Shown here piece after piece: positions 45,513-55,111 of a stretch of DNA of 64,000 bases. Source of the DNA: Pseudomonas sp. GM80 (GTDB taxonomy: Bacteria; Pseudomonadota; Gammaproteobacteria; Pseudomonadales; Pseudomonadaceae); contig NZ_AKJD01000063.1 of the NCBI RefSeq assembly GCF_000282515.1, positions 62,001-126,000 on the forward strand, given 5' to 3'. The notes beneath the pieces were generated by a model. The model was not told the DNA's origin, did not search any database, and saw nothing but the letters and a program-made list of their open reading frames with translations. The translations under genes were made by a program, and so were the position numbers. How positions within the stretch are numbered: the stretch's first letter is position 1; each line of letters starts with the position of its first letter.

Positions 45513-47963
45513 ATGACTCAAGAACCACTAGTTCGCGAAGCAGAGGTGGCCGCATTCCGCGACGCCGTCCTGACCAAACTCACCTACGCGGTGGGCAAAG
45601 ACCCCGATCACGCCTTCGACCATGACTGGTTCGAAGCCATCGCATTGGCTGCGCGTGATCACATGGTCGAACACTGGATGGACCACACCCGGCAGATCTA
45701 CCGCAAAGGCCAGAAACGGGTGTACTACCTCTCGCTGGAATTCCTCATCGGCCGTTTGCTCTACGACAGCCTGAGCAACCTCGGCCTGCTCGATGTCGCC
45801 CGTGAAGCGTTGACCGAACTCGGCGTTGATCTGGAACGCATCCGTTTGCTGGAGCCCGATGCGGCGCTCGGCAACGGCGGTCTCGGGCGTCTGGCGGCGT
45901 GCTTCATGGAAAGCATGTCGACCCTCGGCATCGCCGGCCACGGTTACGGCATTCGTTATGAGCACGGCTTGTTCCGCCAGGCCATCGTCGATGGCTGGCA
46001 ACAGGAGCAGACCGAGCACTGGCTGGATTTCGGTAACCCGTGGGAGTTTGAGCGGCCAGAGGTCGTCTACTCCATCGGCTTCGGCGGCAGCGTCGAAACG
46101 GTCACCGACGTTTCCGGCAAATCCAAACAAGTCTGGTCGCCGGCAGAAACCGTCCGCGCGATTGCCTACGACACGCCGGTGGTGGGCTGGCGCGGGGCGA
46201 GCGTCAACACCCTGCGCCTGTGGCGTGCCCGCGCCATGGAAGATTTGCACCTGGAGCGCTTCAACGCCGGTGACCACTTGGGCGCCGTCGCCGAAGTGGC
46301 GCGCGCCGAGAGTATCTCCCGCGTGCTTTACCCGGCGGACAGCACCGAAGCGGGGCAAGAGCTGCGCCTGCGTCAGGAATATTTCTTCGTCGCCGCCTCG
46401 CTGCAGGATCTGCTGCGTCGCCATCGCAACATGCACACCTCGGTGCTGACCCTCGGCGATCACGCGGCGATCCAGCTCAACGACACCCACCCTTCGATTG
46501 CCGTTGCCGAACTGATGCGCCAACTGGTCGATGTCTACGACGTGGCATGGGACGCGGCGTGGCAAGTGACGGTCGACACGCTGTCGTACACCAACCACAC
46601 GTTGTTGCCGGAAGCGCTGGAAACCTGGCCGGTGGGTCTGATGGAACGCATGCTGCCACGGCACATGCAGATCATTTACCTGATCAACGCGCAGCACATC
46701 GATTCGCTGCGCGCCAAGGGCATTCACGATTTCGACGTGTTGCGCGCGGTGTCGCTGATCGAAGAGGACAACGGTCGCCGCGTGCGCATGGGCAACCTCG
46801 CGTTCCTCGGTTCGCACAGTGTCAACGGTGTGTCCGGGCTGCACACGCAGCTGATGCGCAAAACCGTGTTTGCCGAACTGCACAAGCTCTACCCGGAGCG
46901 GATCAACAACAAAACCAACGGCATTACTTTCCGCCGCTGGCTGTATCAGGCCAACTCGGAACTGACCTCGATGCTGGTCGATGCGCTCGGCCCGGATTTG
47001 TTGGATAACCCTGAAGAGCGCTTGCTCGATCTCGAACCGTTCGCCGAGAAACCCGCGTTCCGCAAAGCTTTCGCCGAGCAACGGCTGCACAGCAAAAAGG
47101 CGCTGGCCTATCTGATTCATGAACGCCTGGGCATCGCGGTCAACCCGGCAGCGATGTTCGACGTGCAGGTCAAACGGATCCACGAATACAAGCGCCAGTT
47201 GCTCAACCTGCTGCACACCGTGGCGCTGTATCAGGCGATTCGCGCCGAGCCGGAAGTCGACTGGGTGCCACGGGTGAAAATCTTTGCCGGTAAAGCGGCG
47301 GCGAGTTATCACCAGGCGAAACTGATCATCAAGCTGACCAACGATATCGCGCGAGTGGTGAATAACGACCCGACTGTGCGCGGCTTGTTGAAGGTGGTGT
47401 TCCTGCCCAACTACAACGTCAGCCTGGCGGAGAGCATTATTCCGGCGGCGGACTTGTCCGAGCAGATCTCCACTGCCGGTTTCGAGGCCTCGGGCACCAG
47501 CAACATGAAGTTCGGCCTCAACGGCGCGCTGACCATCGGTACCCTCGACGGAGCCAACGTGGAAATGTGCGAGCGCATTGGTGCCGAGCATATGTTCATC
47601 TTCGGCCTCAGCGCGCAGCAGGTCGAGGCGCGTAAACAGAACCACGAGTTCAGCGCTTTGCCGGACATCGCCGCGTCGCATCGTTTGAACGATGTGCTGC
47701 AAGCGATCCGCAGTGGGGTGTTCTCGCCGGATGACACCTCGCGCTACACCGGGTTGATCGATTCGCTGGTGGATTACGACCGCTTCCTGGTCTGCGCCGA
47801 CTTCGACTCGTATTGGGAAGCGCAGAAACGCGTTGAAGCGCACTGGCATGACGCCAATAACTGGTGGCGTTCGGCGGTGCTGAATACTTCGCGGATGGGC
47901 TGGTTCTCGTCGGACCGGACGATTCGTGAGTACGCCACGGAGATCTGGAAAGCACTGGAGTAA
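45513..47963 (+). CDS. glgP: Glycogen/alpha-glucan phosphorylase
   Basis: An 816-residue family GT35 phosphorylase releasing glucose-1-phosphate from glycogen or maltodextrin. It has the N-terminal YYLSLEFLIGRLL and ALGNGGLGRLAACFMESM, and the pyridoxal-phosphate Lys in FEASGTSNMKFGLNGALTIG near residue 665. I start at the ATG at 45513; the first in-frame codon, a TTG, overlaps the GAGG ribosome site. It is monocistronic, followed by a REPIN. Confidence 0.97.
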   Translation: MTQEPLVREAEVAAFRDAVLTKLTYAVGKDPDHAFDHDWFEAIALAARDHMVEHWMDHTRQIYRKGQKRVYYLSLEFLIGRLLYDSLSNLGLLDVAREALTELGVDLERIRLLEPDAALGNGGLGRLAACFMESMSTLGIAGHGYGIRYEHGLFRQAIVDGWQQEQTEHWLDFGNPWEFERPEVVYSIGFGGSVETVTDVSGKSKQVWSPAETVRAIAYDTPVVGWRGASVNTLRLWRARAMEDLHLERFNAGDHLGAVAEVARAESISRVLYPADSTEAGQELRLRQEYFFVAASLQDLLRRHRNMHTSVLTLGDHAAIQLNDTHPSIAVAELMRQLVDVYDVAWDAAWQVTVDTLSYTNHTLLPEALETWPVGLMERMLPRHMQIIYLINAQHIDSLRAKGIHDFDVLRAVSLIEEDNGRRVRMGNLAFLGSHSVNGVSGLHTQLMRKTVFAELHKLYPERINNKTNGITFRRWLYQANSELTSMLVDALGPDLLDNPEERLLDLEPFAEKPAFRKAFAEQRLHSKKALAYLIHERLGIAVNPAAMFDVQVKRIHEYKRQLLNLLHTVALYQAIRAEPEVDWVPRVKIFAGKAAASYHQAKLIIKLTNDIARVVNNDPTVRGLLKVVFLPNYNVSLAESIIPAADLSEQISTAGFEASGTSNMKFGLNGALTIGTLDGANVEMCERIGAEHMFIFGLSAQQVEARKQNHEFSALPDIAASHRLNDVLQAIRSGVFSPDDTSRYTGLIDSLVDYDRFLVCADFDSYWEAQKRVEAHWHDANNWWRSAVLNTSRMGWFSSDRTIREYATEIWKALE

Positions 47964-47996
47964 CTTTCCACTCGGCTCGATATAATCGCGCGCCAG

Positions 47997-48063
47997 AAAA
48001 GATCGCAGCCTGCGGCAGCTCCTACAGGGTTATGTAGGAGCTGCCGCAGGCTGCGATCTTTTT
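47997..48063. repeat. REPIN, family A, GTAGG ends innermost
   Basis: Two perfect arms (AAAAGATCGCAGCCTGCGGC...CTCCTACA and inverse) separated by only eight bases, the tightest of the set. It lies 34 bases after glgP and upstream of the DUF2339 gene. Confidence 0.92.
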
Positions 48064-48118
48064 GGGTCAGGCTGCGCTAATCTTCCCGGATTGGCCTTCG
48101 CGCTTAGGGATATCGACC

Positions 48119-51100
48119 ATGCAATGGATGTTCATGTTGATCGGGCTGGTGCTCGGCTGGCTGCTCGACGAGTCGCTCAGTGATGCGCTGTTGGGCGCGC
48201 TGCTGGGGCTGGCGATCGGGCAGACGATCCGCATCACGCGGCTCGGCTCACAAATGGCTGAGCAACAGCAGCAATATGAACAGCTGAAGGAGGCTCTGCA
48301 GGGTGTCGCCCAGCGTCTGTTTCTGCTCGAAGGCTCACCGTCGCATGCGGTGCCACCGCCACCGCCAACGGTGGAACCTGTCGCCGAGCCTGTCGTAGAC
48401 CCCGTCGGCATCGTCGAACCGGCCCCTGCGCCGGAGCTGGTCTGGGAGCTGCCGCCCGACCTCGAACCGATTGCTGCCGTGGCCAATCAGGCCAGCCAAC
48501 CCTTGCCGGACGATGTCTGGCGCGCCGAACCGGCGCCGCGCGAACTGCAACAGCCTGCCGCACCCCGTGGCCCTAATCTCATCGAACGCGGCATCAGTGC
48601 TGCGCGTAACTGGCTGTTCGGCGGCAACACCGTGCTGCGCGTTGGCGTGGTGTTGCTGTTTTTCGGTCTGGCGTTCCTGCTGCGCTACGCCACTGAAGGC
48701 ATGGTCGTGCCAATCGAGTTGCGTTATGCCGGCGTGGCGGCGGCTGCGCTGGGCCTGCTCGCACTCGGTTGGTGGCTGCGCAAACGCAACAGCAATTACG
48801 CCTTGATGCTGCAAGGCACCGGGATCGCGGTGTTGTACCTGACGGTGTTCGCGGCGATGCGTTTGCATCCGCTGCTCGATCCTTCCGCTGCGCTTGGTTT
48901 GTTGGTCGCGGTGACGGTGTTCTCGGCGATTCTGGCGATCACTCAGGATGCTTTGGGATTGGCAGCCGCAGCGGCATTGGGCGGATTCGCCGCACCAATC
49001 CTGACCTCGACCGGCGCCGGCAACCACGTCGCGCTGTTCAGTTATTTCGCGCTGCTCAACGCCGGCATTCTCACCATCGCCTGGTTCAAGGCCTGGCGCC
49101 TGCTCAACCTGATCGGCTTCGTCGGCACCTTCGGCATCGGTTTCGCCTGGGGCTTGCGCTCGTATACGCCAGAGCTGTTGTGGAGCACCGAGCCGTTCCT
49201 GATTCTGTTCTTCCTGATGTACCTGGCTATCGGCCTGTTGTTTGCCCGGCGCAAGTTGCTCGACATGCCGGATGCGCCGGCAGAGGGCGATCGCGAGGCG
49301 TTACTGCACTGGTCGGCGCGCAAGGGCGACTACGTCTACGGGACGATGCTGTTCGGTCCGCCGATCATCGGTTTCGGTTTGCAGTTCGCACTGGTGCAGC
49401 ATCTGGAATTTGCCGCTGCGTTCAGTGCGCTGGCACTCGGCATGATCTACATGGCACTGGCCAAAGTGTTGATGGGTGGTCGCGCGGTGCTGCTGGGTGA
49501 AACCTGTCTGGCGCTCGGGGTGATTTTCGCCAGTCTGGCGATTCCGCTGGGGCTGGATGCACGCTGGACGTCGGCGGCGTGGGCGGTGGAAGGTTCGGGG
49601 ATTTTCTGGCTCGGCCTGCGTCAGCATCGACCGTTCGCGCGGGCCTTTGCGTTGCTGCTGCAACTGGGCTCGGCGTTGGCATTCCTCAGCCAATTGCGCG
49701 TCGGCGAAAGCAGCTTGCTCGACGGTGCTCCGCTGGGCGCGTTGATGCTCGGCATTGCGCTGCTATTCAGTTTCTATCAGCTGCGTAAGGCTGCCCCGGA
49801 ACAGGCATCGCCTTGGGAGCGCCAAGGCCTGCCAGTGCTGGCGTGCCTGGGCCTGACGTTCCTCTATTTGCTGGCGCCGTTGTTCTTCTTCATCCAGGGC
49901 ACGGCGATCAGCTGGGCGCTGGCCGGGTTGGCGACGTTGTTTGTCGGTCTGCGGATTCAGTCGCGGACGTTCCTGTTCACCGCGTTTGCCGTGCAGTTGT
50001 TGGGTGGCGCGTTGTTTCTGCTGCGTCTACAAGGTGCGGGGGAAGATTCCGCCGCAGTGTTCAGCGCTGGCTGGAGCGGTTTGCTCAGTGCTTCGCTGAT
50101 CGGTCTGGCGTTGATCGCCGGCATGCTGTTGGCCGCTCGCGATGAAATGGTGCGCAGTGACGTGCGTCTGCTGCGCGGTCTGTCGGTGGTGCTGCTGGCC
50201 GGGTTGGCGCTGATCAATCTGGCGGTGTTGTTTGTGCTGCCGTGGCAAACGGCGAGTGCGGTGTGGGCGGCGAGTGGTTTGCTGATCATCTGGTTGAGCC
50301 TGTACCTCAAGCAGCGCGTGAGCTTTGTTTTCGGTCTGCTGTTGCAGGTGATTGGCGGCGCGGCGTTTTTACTGGCCGGTCCCGAGTTGCTTGGGCCGCT
50401 GTCCAGCGAAGGTCTGAAACCGTTGGCCCACGGCGGATTCTGGACGCCGCTGGTGTTGGGTCTGGCGGCAATGATCGGAGCGTGGCGCCTGCAGCTGGGC
50501 AATCACGCCTCGGCATTTGATGCGTTGAGTTTGCAGCGCTTGTCCGAAGTATTGCTGGTGTGGGGCGCCGGTTGGTGGACGCTGGCGTGGGTCAGTGAAG
50601 TGCTGCGGTTTGCCTCGCCGAATTTGCAAGGCACGTTGCTGCTTTTGGTTGCCGCCGTCAGCGTGGCGCTGTGGACGTTGCTGTCGCTGCGCTTGAAATG
50701 GCCAGCACTGGGTCTGCTGTGCACCTTGCTGATTCCGGCTGCGGCGCTGGTGCTGCTCGGGGCCTGGCATTCGCGTTATCACCCGGCGGCGGATTTCGGT
50801 TGGCTGGCGTGGGCGGCGGTATTCACCGTGCATTTCTTCAGTCTGCGACGCTTGGCGCCGATGTTGCCAGCGCGGGCCTTGAGTACGGCGCATGTGCTCG
50901 GCTGCTGGCTGCTGATCGGCGTACTGGCGTTGGAATTGCGCTACGGCCTGCTGCTGTTGTCCGAGCAATACAACGCCTGGCGCTGGCTGGGCTGGGCGAT
51001 TCTGCCGAGCGTTTATCTGTTGCTGGCAGCGGCCCCGCGCTCTTGGCCGTGGCCGGTCGCAGCGTTTGCTCGCGAATACCGCTTGTACGCTGCTGCGCCG

Positions 51101-51709
51101 TTGGCGGTGCTGATGCTCGCGTGGTTCTGGTTGGCCAATGGCATCAGCGATGGCAACGCCGAACCGTTGCCGTATGTGCCGCTGCTTAACCCGCTGGAGT
51201 TGGGCCTGCTGTTCGCGTTGTTCGGCGATTACGTGTGGTCGCGCAGTGCGATTTCGCAATTGTCGATTCGTCAGGACTATGCCGATTACGCCACGCAACT
51301 GATCGCCGGGGTTTCGCTGTTCGCTTTCTGCACCGCGTTGGTCACTCGCGCCGCGCACCATTGGGCGGGGATTCCGTTCGAGCTGGATACGCTGCTCGCG
51401 TCGATGCTGGTGCAGGCCGGATTATCGATTGTCTGGACGCTGATGGCGCTCGGTTTGATGATCGGCGGGCATCTGCGCCATCGCCGCGAAGTGTGGCTGA
51501 TTGGCGCAGCGCTGATTGCGCTGGTGGTGGCCAAACTGATTTTTGTCGAACTGAGCAACCGTGGCGGCCTTGCCCGGATCGTCTCGTTTATCGGCGTCGG
51601 CGTGTTGCTGCTGGTGGTCGGCTATTTCGCGCCGCTGCCACCCAAACGCGTCGAGGCGGAACCGGCGGCGGACACACCGGCCGCAGACACCGAAGGAGTT
51701 TCATCTTGA
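48119..51709 (+). CDS. DUF2339 polytopic membrane protein
   Basis: A 1196-residue protein. An N-terminal transmembrane helix (MFMLIGLVLGWLL) is followed by a short coiled coil (QQQQYEQLKEALQGV), a Pro/Glu-rich linker (about 80-160), then a very long hydrophobic part with two dozen or more predicted helices. It matches DUF2339 in length and layout. The function is unknown. I start at 48119; GGGA lies 9 bases before. It overlaps the DUF3999 gene by four bases (TTGA), suggesting a two-protein envelope complex. Confidence 0.9.
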   Translation: MQWMFMLIGLVLGWLLDESLSDALLGALLGLAIGQTIRITRLGSQMAEQQQQYEQLKEALQGVAQRLFLLEGSPSHAVPPPPPTVEPVAEPVVDPVGIVEPAPAPELVWELPPDLEPIAAVANQASQPLPDDVWRAEPAPRELQQPAAPRGPNLIERGISAARNWLFGGNTVLRVGVVLLFFGLAFLLRYATEGMVVPIELRYAGVAAAALGLLALGWWLRKRNSNYALMLQGTGIAVLYLTVFAAMRLHPLLDPSAALGLLVAVTVFSAILAITQDALGLAAAAALGGFAAPILTSTGAGNHVALFSYFALLNAGILTIAWFKAWRLLNLIGFVGTFGIGFAWGLRSYTPELLWSTEPFLILFFLMYLAIGLLFARRKLLDMPDAPAEGDREALLHWSARKGDYVYGTMLFGPPIIGFGLQFALVQHLEFAAAFSALALGMIYMALAKVLMGGRAVLLGETCLALGVIFASLAIPLGLDARWTSAAWAVEGSGIFWLGLRQHRPFARAFALLLQLGSALAFLSQLRVGESSLLDGAPLGALMLGIALLFSFYQLRKAAPEQASPWERQGLPVLACLGLTFLYLLAPLFFFIQGTAISWALAGLATLFVGLRIQSRTFLFTAFAVQLLGGALFLLRLQGAGEDSAAVFSAGWSGLLSASLIGLALIAGMLLAARDEMVRSDVRLLRGLSVVLLAGLALINLAVLFVLPWQTASAVWAASGLLIIWLSLYLKQRVSFVFGLLLQVIGGAAFLLAGPELLGPLSSEGLKPLAHGGFWTPLVLGLAAMIGAWRLQLGNHASAFDALSLQRLSEVLLVWGAGWWTLAWVSEVLRFASPNLQGTLLLLVAAVSVALWTLLSLRLKWPALGLLCTLLIPAAALVLLGAWHSRYHPAADFGWLAWAAVFTVHFFSLRRLAPMLPARALSTAHVLGCWLLIGVLALELRYGLLLLSEQYNAWRWLGWAILPSVYLLLAAAPRSWPWPVAAFAREYRLYAAAPLAVLMLAWFWLANGISDGNAEPLPYVPLLNPLELGLLFALFGDYVWSRSAISQLSIRQDYADYATQLIAGVSLFAFCTALVTRAAHHWAGIPFELDTLLASMLVQAGLSIVWTLMALGLMIGGHLRHRREVWLIGAALIALVVAKLIFVELSNRGGLARIVSFIGVGVLLLVVGYFAPLPPKRVEAEPAADTPAADTEGVSS

Positions 51710-53070
51710 GTCGCATGCGAAATCTGGGTTGGTTGGTGTTGGGCGTGGTGATGGTGGCCGGCGCCCAGGAAAAGCCGGCGGACTTCGCCACGCAGGTGCC
51801 GCTGGCGGTCAGCGGCAACGGCCCGTGGTATCGCCTCGAACTGCCGCTGAGCGTGCAATTGCAGGCACGCCAGACCGATCTCAGCGACCTGCGCGTGTTC
51901 AACGCCGCCGGTGAACCACAGGCTTACGCCTTGGCGCGCGAGTCGGCGCAGACCCGCGACGACGGTAAGTTGCACGAGGTGAAATGGTTCCCGCTGTACA
52001 CCGCCGCTGACGCCAGCGAACGCGCGCCGAACGTGCGCGTGCAATCGACCACCAACGGCACGCTGGTCGAAGTGCAACCGTCCAGCCAGTTGGAGGCGGG
52101 TGAAGAAGTGCTGCGCGGCTGGCTGCTCGATGCCAGCGCGATCAAGGCGCCGTTGCAGCAATTGATCCTCGACTGGACCAGCGAACGCGACGGCTTTCAG
52201 CGTTTCAGCATCGAAGCCAGCGACGACTTGCAGCACTGGCAGCCGTGGGGCGAAGGGCAGGTGGCGCGGCTGACCTTTTCCGATGAGCGCATCGAGCAGC
52301 ACGAAGTGACGTTGCCGGGGCAATCGGCGCGTTATGTGCGGTTGCTGTGGGAGTCGCCGAATTCGGCACCGATCCTGACAGCGGCACAGCTGAAAAGCAG
52401 TGATCCACGCGATCTACCGCTGCCATTGGTCTGGTCGCAGGCATTGGCCGGCAGCAGCACCAAGGCCGGGGAATACACCTGGCAGTTGCCGATGGGGCTG
52501 AACGTTGAGCGTGTGCAGGTGGAACTGAAGCAGCCAAACAGTCTGGCGCCGGTGATATTGGCGGGGCGACGTGAAAGCAGTCTGCCGTGGCAGGAACTGA
52601 GCAACGGCTTGCTCTATCGCCTGACGCAGAACGGCCAGGACGTGGTGCAGAACGAATTGCAGCTCTACGGGCAGACCGTGCAGCAGTTGAAGCTGACGGT
52701 CGATGAACGCGGCGGTGGTCTGGGCGCGCAGGCGCCGAGCGTGAAATATGCGGTGCGCGCAACGCAGGTGATTTTCCTCGCGCGGGGCGAGGGGCCGTAC
52801 AGTCTGGCGTTGGGCAATGCGACGGTGAAGACAGCGAATCTGCCGTTGGCGACGCTGATTCCGGATTTCAAGCCGCAGAAGCTGGCGTCGTTGGGCAAGG
52901 CGTCGGTGCAGGGTGAAGCGGTTGGTACGCAGACATCGACGGCGACCACAGCGGCGGTGGCGCAGACCAATTGGAAGAAGATCGGGCTGTGGGCAGTGTT
53001 GTTGTTGAGTGTGGTGTTTTTGGGGGCTATGGCGTTTAGCTTGTTGCGCAAGCCTCCAACCAACACCTGA
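51706..53070 (+). CDS. DUF3999 exported protein, partner of DUF2339
   Basis: A 454-residue protein with signal peptide (MRNLGWLVLGVVMVAGAQ), a large beta-rich periplasmic region (LPLSVQLQARQTDLSDLRVF; discoidin-like FQRFSIEASDDLQHW) and a C-terminal transmembrane helix (KIGLWAVLLLSVVFLGAMAF). It matches DUF3999. The start is probably TTG at 51706, with AAGGAG 8 bases before it and overlap with the DUF2339 stop; ATG at 51715 is the alternative. The longer frame upstream is shadow. Coupled expression suggests it works with the DUF2339 protein. Confidence 0.88.
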   Translation: MSRMRNLGWLVLGVVMVAGAQEKPADFATQVPLAVSGNGPWYRLELPLSVQLQARQTDLSDLRVFNAAGEPQAYALARESAQTRDDGKLHEVKWFPLYTAADASERAPNVRVQSTTNGTLVEVQPSSQLEAGEEVLRGWLLDASAIKAPLQQLILDWTSERDGFQRFSIEASDDLQHWQPWGEGQVARLTFSDERIEQHEVTLPGQSARYVRLLWESPNSAPILTAAQLKSSDPRDLPLPLVWSQALAGSSTKAGEYTWQLPMGLNVERVQVELKQPNSLAPVILAGRRESSLPWQELSNGLLYRLTQNGQDVVQNELQLYGQTVQQLKLTVDERGGGLGAQAPSVKYAVRATQVIFLARGEGPYSLALGNATVKTANLPLATLIPDFKPQKLASLGKASVQGEAVGTQTSTATTAAVAQTNWKKIGLWAVLLLSVVFLGAMAFSLLRKPPTNT

Positions 53071-53409
53071 GAATGGCTGGCGCTGCGCGCCAATCGCTGG
53101 CAAGCCAGCTCCCACAGGTTATTTGGTGTACACAAAATAGATGAACGACCGAAGTCTTTGTGGGAGCTGGCTTGCCAGCGATGACGGCCGATCAATCAAC
53201 AAAAATCCTCAAACCGCCGCTATCACTCAACCACCATCCGTCCCGAACCGGTCTACGCTAAACCCGCTACCTGAACTCTCCACCGACAATCACGTCTCAT
53301 GCAGGCAATTACACCCCAACGCACGTTACCGGGCGTCTTCGCTCGCTACGTTTTCAGACTCCCTGTAAACTGCGCGGGTTTTTAGCCCCCCATTCCACCG
53401 GAGCCGTCC
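53071..53409. other. Spacer with REPIN and fbp leader
   Basis: The 339-base spacer holds a family-B REPIN (53094-53181) and about 220 bases before fbp. The latter must carry the promoter, but I see no clear -35/-10 pair and no gene. Confidence 0.45.
53094..53181. repeat. REPIN, family B, TGTGGGAG ends innermost
   Basis: TCGCTGGCAAGCCAGCTCCC...CACA, ~40-base centre, inverse arm. Same polarity as the copy at 44690. Confidence 0.88.
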
Positions 53410-54420
53410 ATGTCCCGCGTTACCCTGAGTCGCTATTTGATTGAGCAGACCCGCAGCAATAACACTCCTGCCGATCTGCGTTTCCTGATCGAAGTGGTGG
53501 CGCGTGCCTGCAAGGAGATCAACCACGCCGTGTCCAAAGGCGCCCTGGGTGGTGTTCTGGGCAGCATGGGCACCGAAAACGTGCAAGGCGAAGTGCAGAA
53601 GAAGCTCGACGTGATCTCCAACGAGATCCTGCTCGAAGCCAACGAATGGGGCGGTCACCTGGCCGGCATGGCGTCCGAAGAAATGGACAATGCCTACCAG
53701 ATCCCGGGCAAATACCCGAAAGGCGCGTACCTGCTGGTATTCGACCCACTGGACGGTTCGTCGAACATCGACATCAACGCTCCGGTCGGCACCATCTTCT
53801 CGGTACTGCGTTGCCCGAACGAATACCTGAGCCAGAACGAGCCGCTGAACGAGAAAGCGTTCCTGCAGCCAGGCACCCAGCAAGTAGCCGCCGGTTACGC
53901 GATCTACGGCCCGCAAACCATGCTGATCCTGACCTTGGGCGACGGCGTCAAAGGTTTCACCCTGGACCGTGAAATGGGCAGCTTCGTGCTGACCCACGAA
54001 AACATCACCATTCCTGAATCGACCCAGGAATTCGCCATCAACATGTCCAACCAGCGTCACTGGGAAGCCCCGGTACAGCGCTACGTCGGCGAGTTGCTGG
54101 CCGGTGAAGAAGGTCCGCTGAAAAAGAACTACAACATGCGTTGGGTCGCGGCGATGGTTGCCGACGTACACCGCATCCTGACCCGTGGCGGTCTGTTCAT
54201 GTACCCGCGCGACAGCCGTGAGCCATCCAAGCCAGGCAAACTGCGTCTGATGTACGAAGCCAACCCGATGTCGTTCCTCGTGGAACAGGCGGGCGGCGCG
54301 TCCACCGACGGTCATCAGCGCATTCTCGACATCCAGCCGGAAGGCCTGCACCAGCGCGTAGCGGTGTTCCTCGGCTCGAAAGAAGAAGTCGCACGCGCGA
54401 CGGCCTACCACAAGGAATAA
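53410..54420 (+). CDS. fbp: Fructose-1,6-bisphosphatase class I
   Basis: A 336-residue gluconeogenic phosphatase. The metal-binding [10 protein letters not shown] is near 113-122, [16 protein letters not shown] precedes it, and the substrate-binding [19 protein letters not shown] is near 276-294. It is essential for growth on non-sugar carbon in pseudomonads. The ATG at 53410 is the only start consistent with the family length. The DUF924 gene begins three bases after its stop. Confidence 0.97.
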   Translation: MSRVTLSRYLIEQTRSNNTPADLRFLIEVVARACKEINHAVSKGALGGVLGSMGTENVQGEVQKKLDVISNEILLEANEWGGHLAGMASEEMDNAYQIPGKYPKGAYLLVFDPLDGSSNIDINAPVGTIFSVLRCPNEYLSQNEPLNEKAFLQPGTQQVAAGYAIYGPQTMLILTLGDGVKGFTLDREMGSFVLTHENITIPESTQEFAINMSNQRHWEAPVQRYVGELLAGEEGPLKKNYNMRWVAAMVADVHRILTRGGLFMYPRDSREPSKPGKLRLMYEANPMSFLVEQAGGASTDGHQRILDIQPEGLHQRVAVFLGSKEEVARATAYHKE

Positions 54421-54423
54421 ACC

Positions 54424-55026
54424 ATGACCGCGCCCTGGCAGCCGTTGCTCGATTGGTGGTTCGGACATGCCGAATCACCGGACGAGATATCGGCTGACAA
54501 GGGCAAGTTGTGGTTCGGTAAGCGAGACAGCCAAGACCTCGAAGCGCAGACGCGTTTCGGGGTCTTTGTCGATCAGGCCCTGGCCGGCGAATTGACCGAG
54601 TGGACGCAACGTCCCGAAGGTTGGCTGGCGCTGGTGTTACTGCTCGATCAACTGCCGCGAATGATCTATCGCGACACCCCCAAAGCATTTTCCGGTGATC
54701 TGCGCGCGCAGAAACTCGTCGCCCAAGGCATTGCCGCAGATTTTGATCGGCAGTTGAAACCGATCCAGCGAGTGTTCATTTATCTGGTGTTCGAACACTG
54801 CGAAAACCTCGCGGTGCAGAATGAGGCGGTTTCCCGGTTTATCGAACTGGTGGCTGAACAGCCGGAAGCGCAGCGGGCGGTGTTTGCCGATAATCTGGAT
54901 TATGCCGAGCGGCATCAGAAAGTGATTGCGCGGTTTGGCCGGTTTCCGCATCGCAATGCGGTGTTGGGGCGGGAGTCTACGGCGGAGGAGTTGGTGTTTC
55001 TTTCCGAACCGGGTTCGCGGTTCTGA
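54424..55026 (+). CDS. DUF924 family protein
   Basis: A 200-residue helical protein with LLDWWFGHAESPDE, GWLALVLLLDQLPRMIYRDT and VFIYLVFEHCENLAVQ, typical of DUF924 (TPR-like). The function is unknown. It is three bases after fbp, so cotranscribed. It is followed by a REPIN and converges with a chemoreceptor gene. Confidence 0.9.
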   Translation: MTAPWQPLLDWWFGHAESPDEISADKGKLWFGKRDSQDLEAQTRFGVFVDQALAGELTEWTQRPEGWLALVLLLDQLPRMIYRDTPKAFSGDLRAQKLVAQGIAADFDRQLKPIQRVFIYLVFEHCENLAVQNEAVSRFIELVAEQPEAQRAVFADNLDYAERHQKVIARFGRFPHRNAVLGRESTAEELVFLSEPGSRF

Positions 55027-55030
55027 TCCC

Positions 55031-55110
55031 AAAAAAGATCGCAGCCTACGGCAGCTCCTACAGTGAACTCGATCTATGTAGGAGCTGCCGCAGGCTGCGA
55101 TCTTTTGATC
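55031..55110. repeat. REPIN, family A, GTAGG ends innermost
   Basis: AAAAAAGATCGCAGCCTACGGC...CTCCTACA, ~15-base centre, then TGTAGGAGCTGCCGCAGGC...GATCTTTT. It ends two bases before the chemoreceptor stop; one arm has TACGGC instead of TGCGGC. Confidence 0.9.
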
Positions 55111-55111
55111 C

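Noticed and set aside
51235..51705. Upstream extension of the DUF3999 frame by about 157 codons
   Set aside because: It overlaps DUF2339 coding in another frame and precedes a clear signal peptide and ribosome site.
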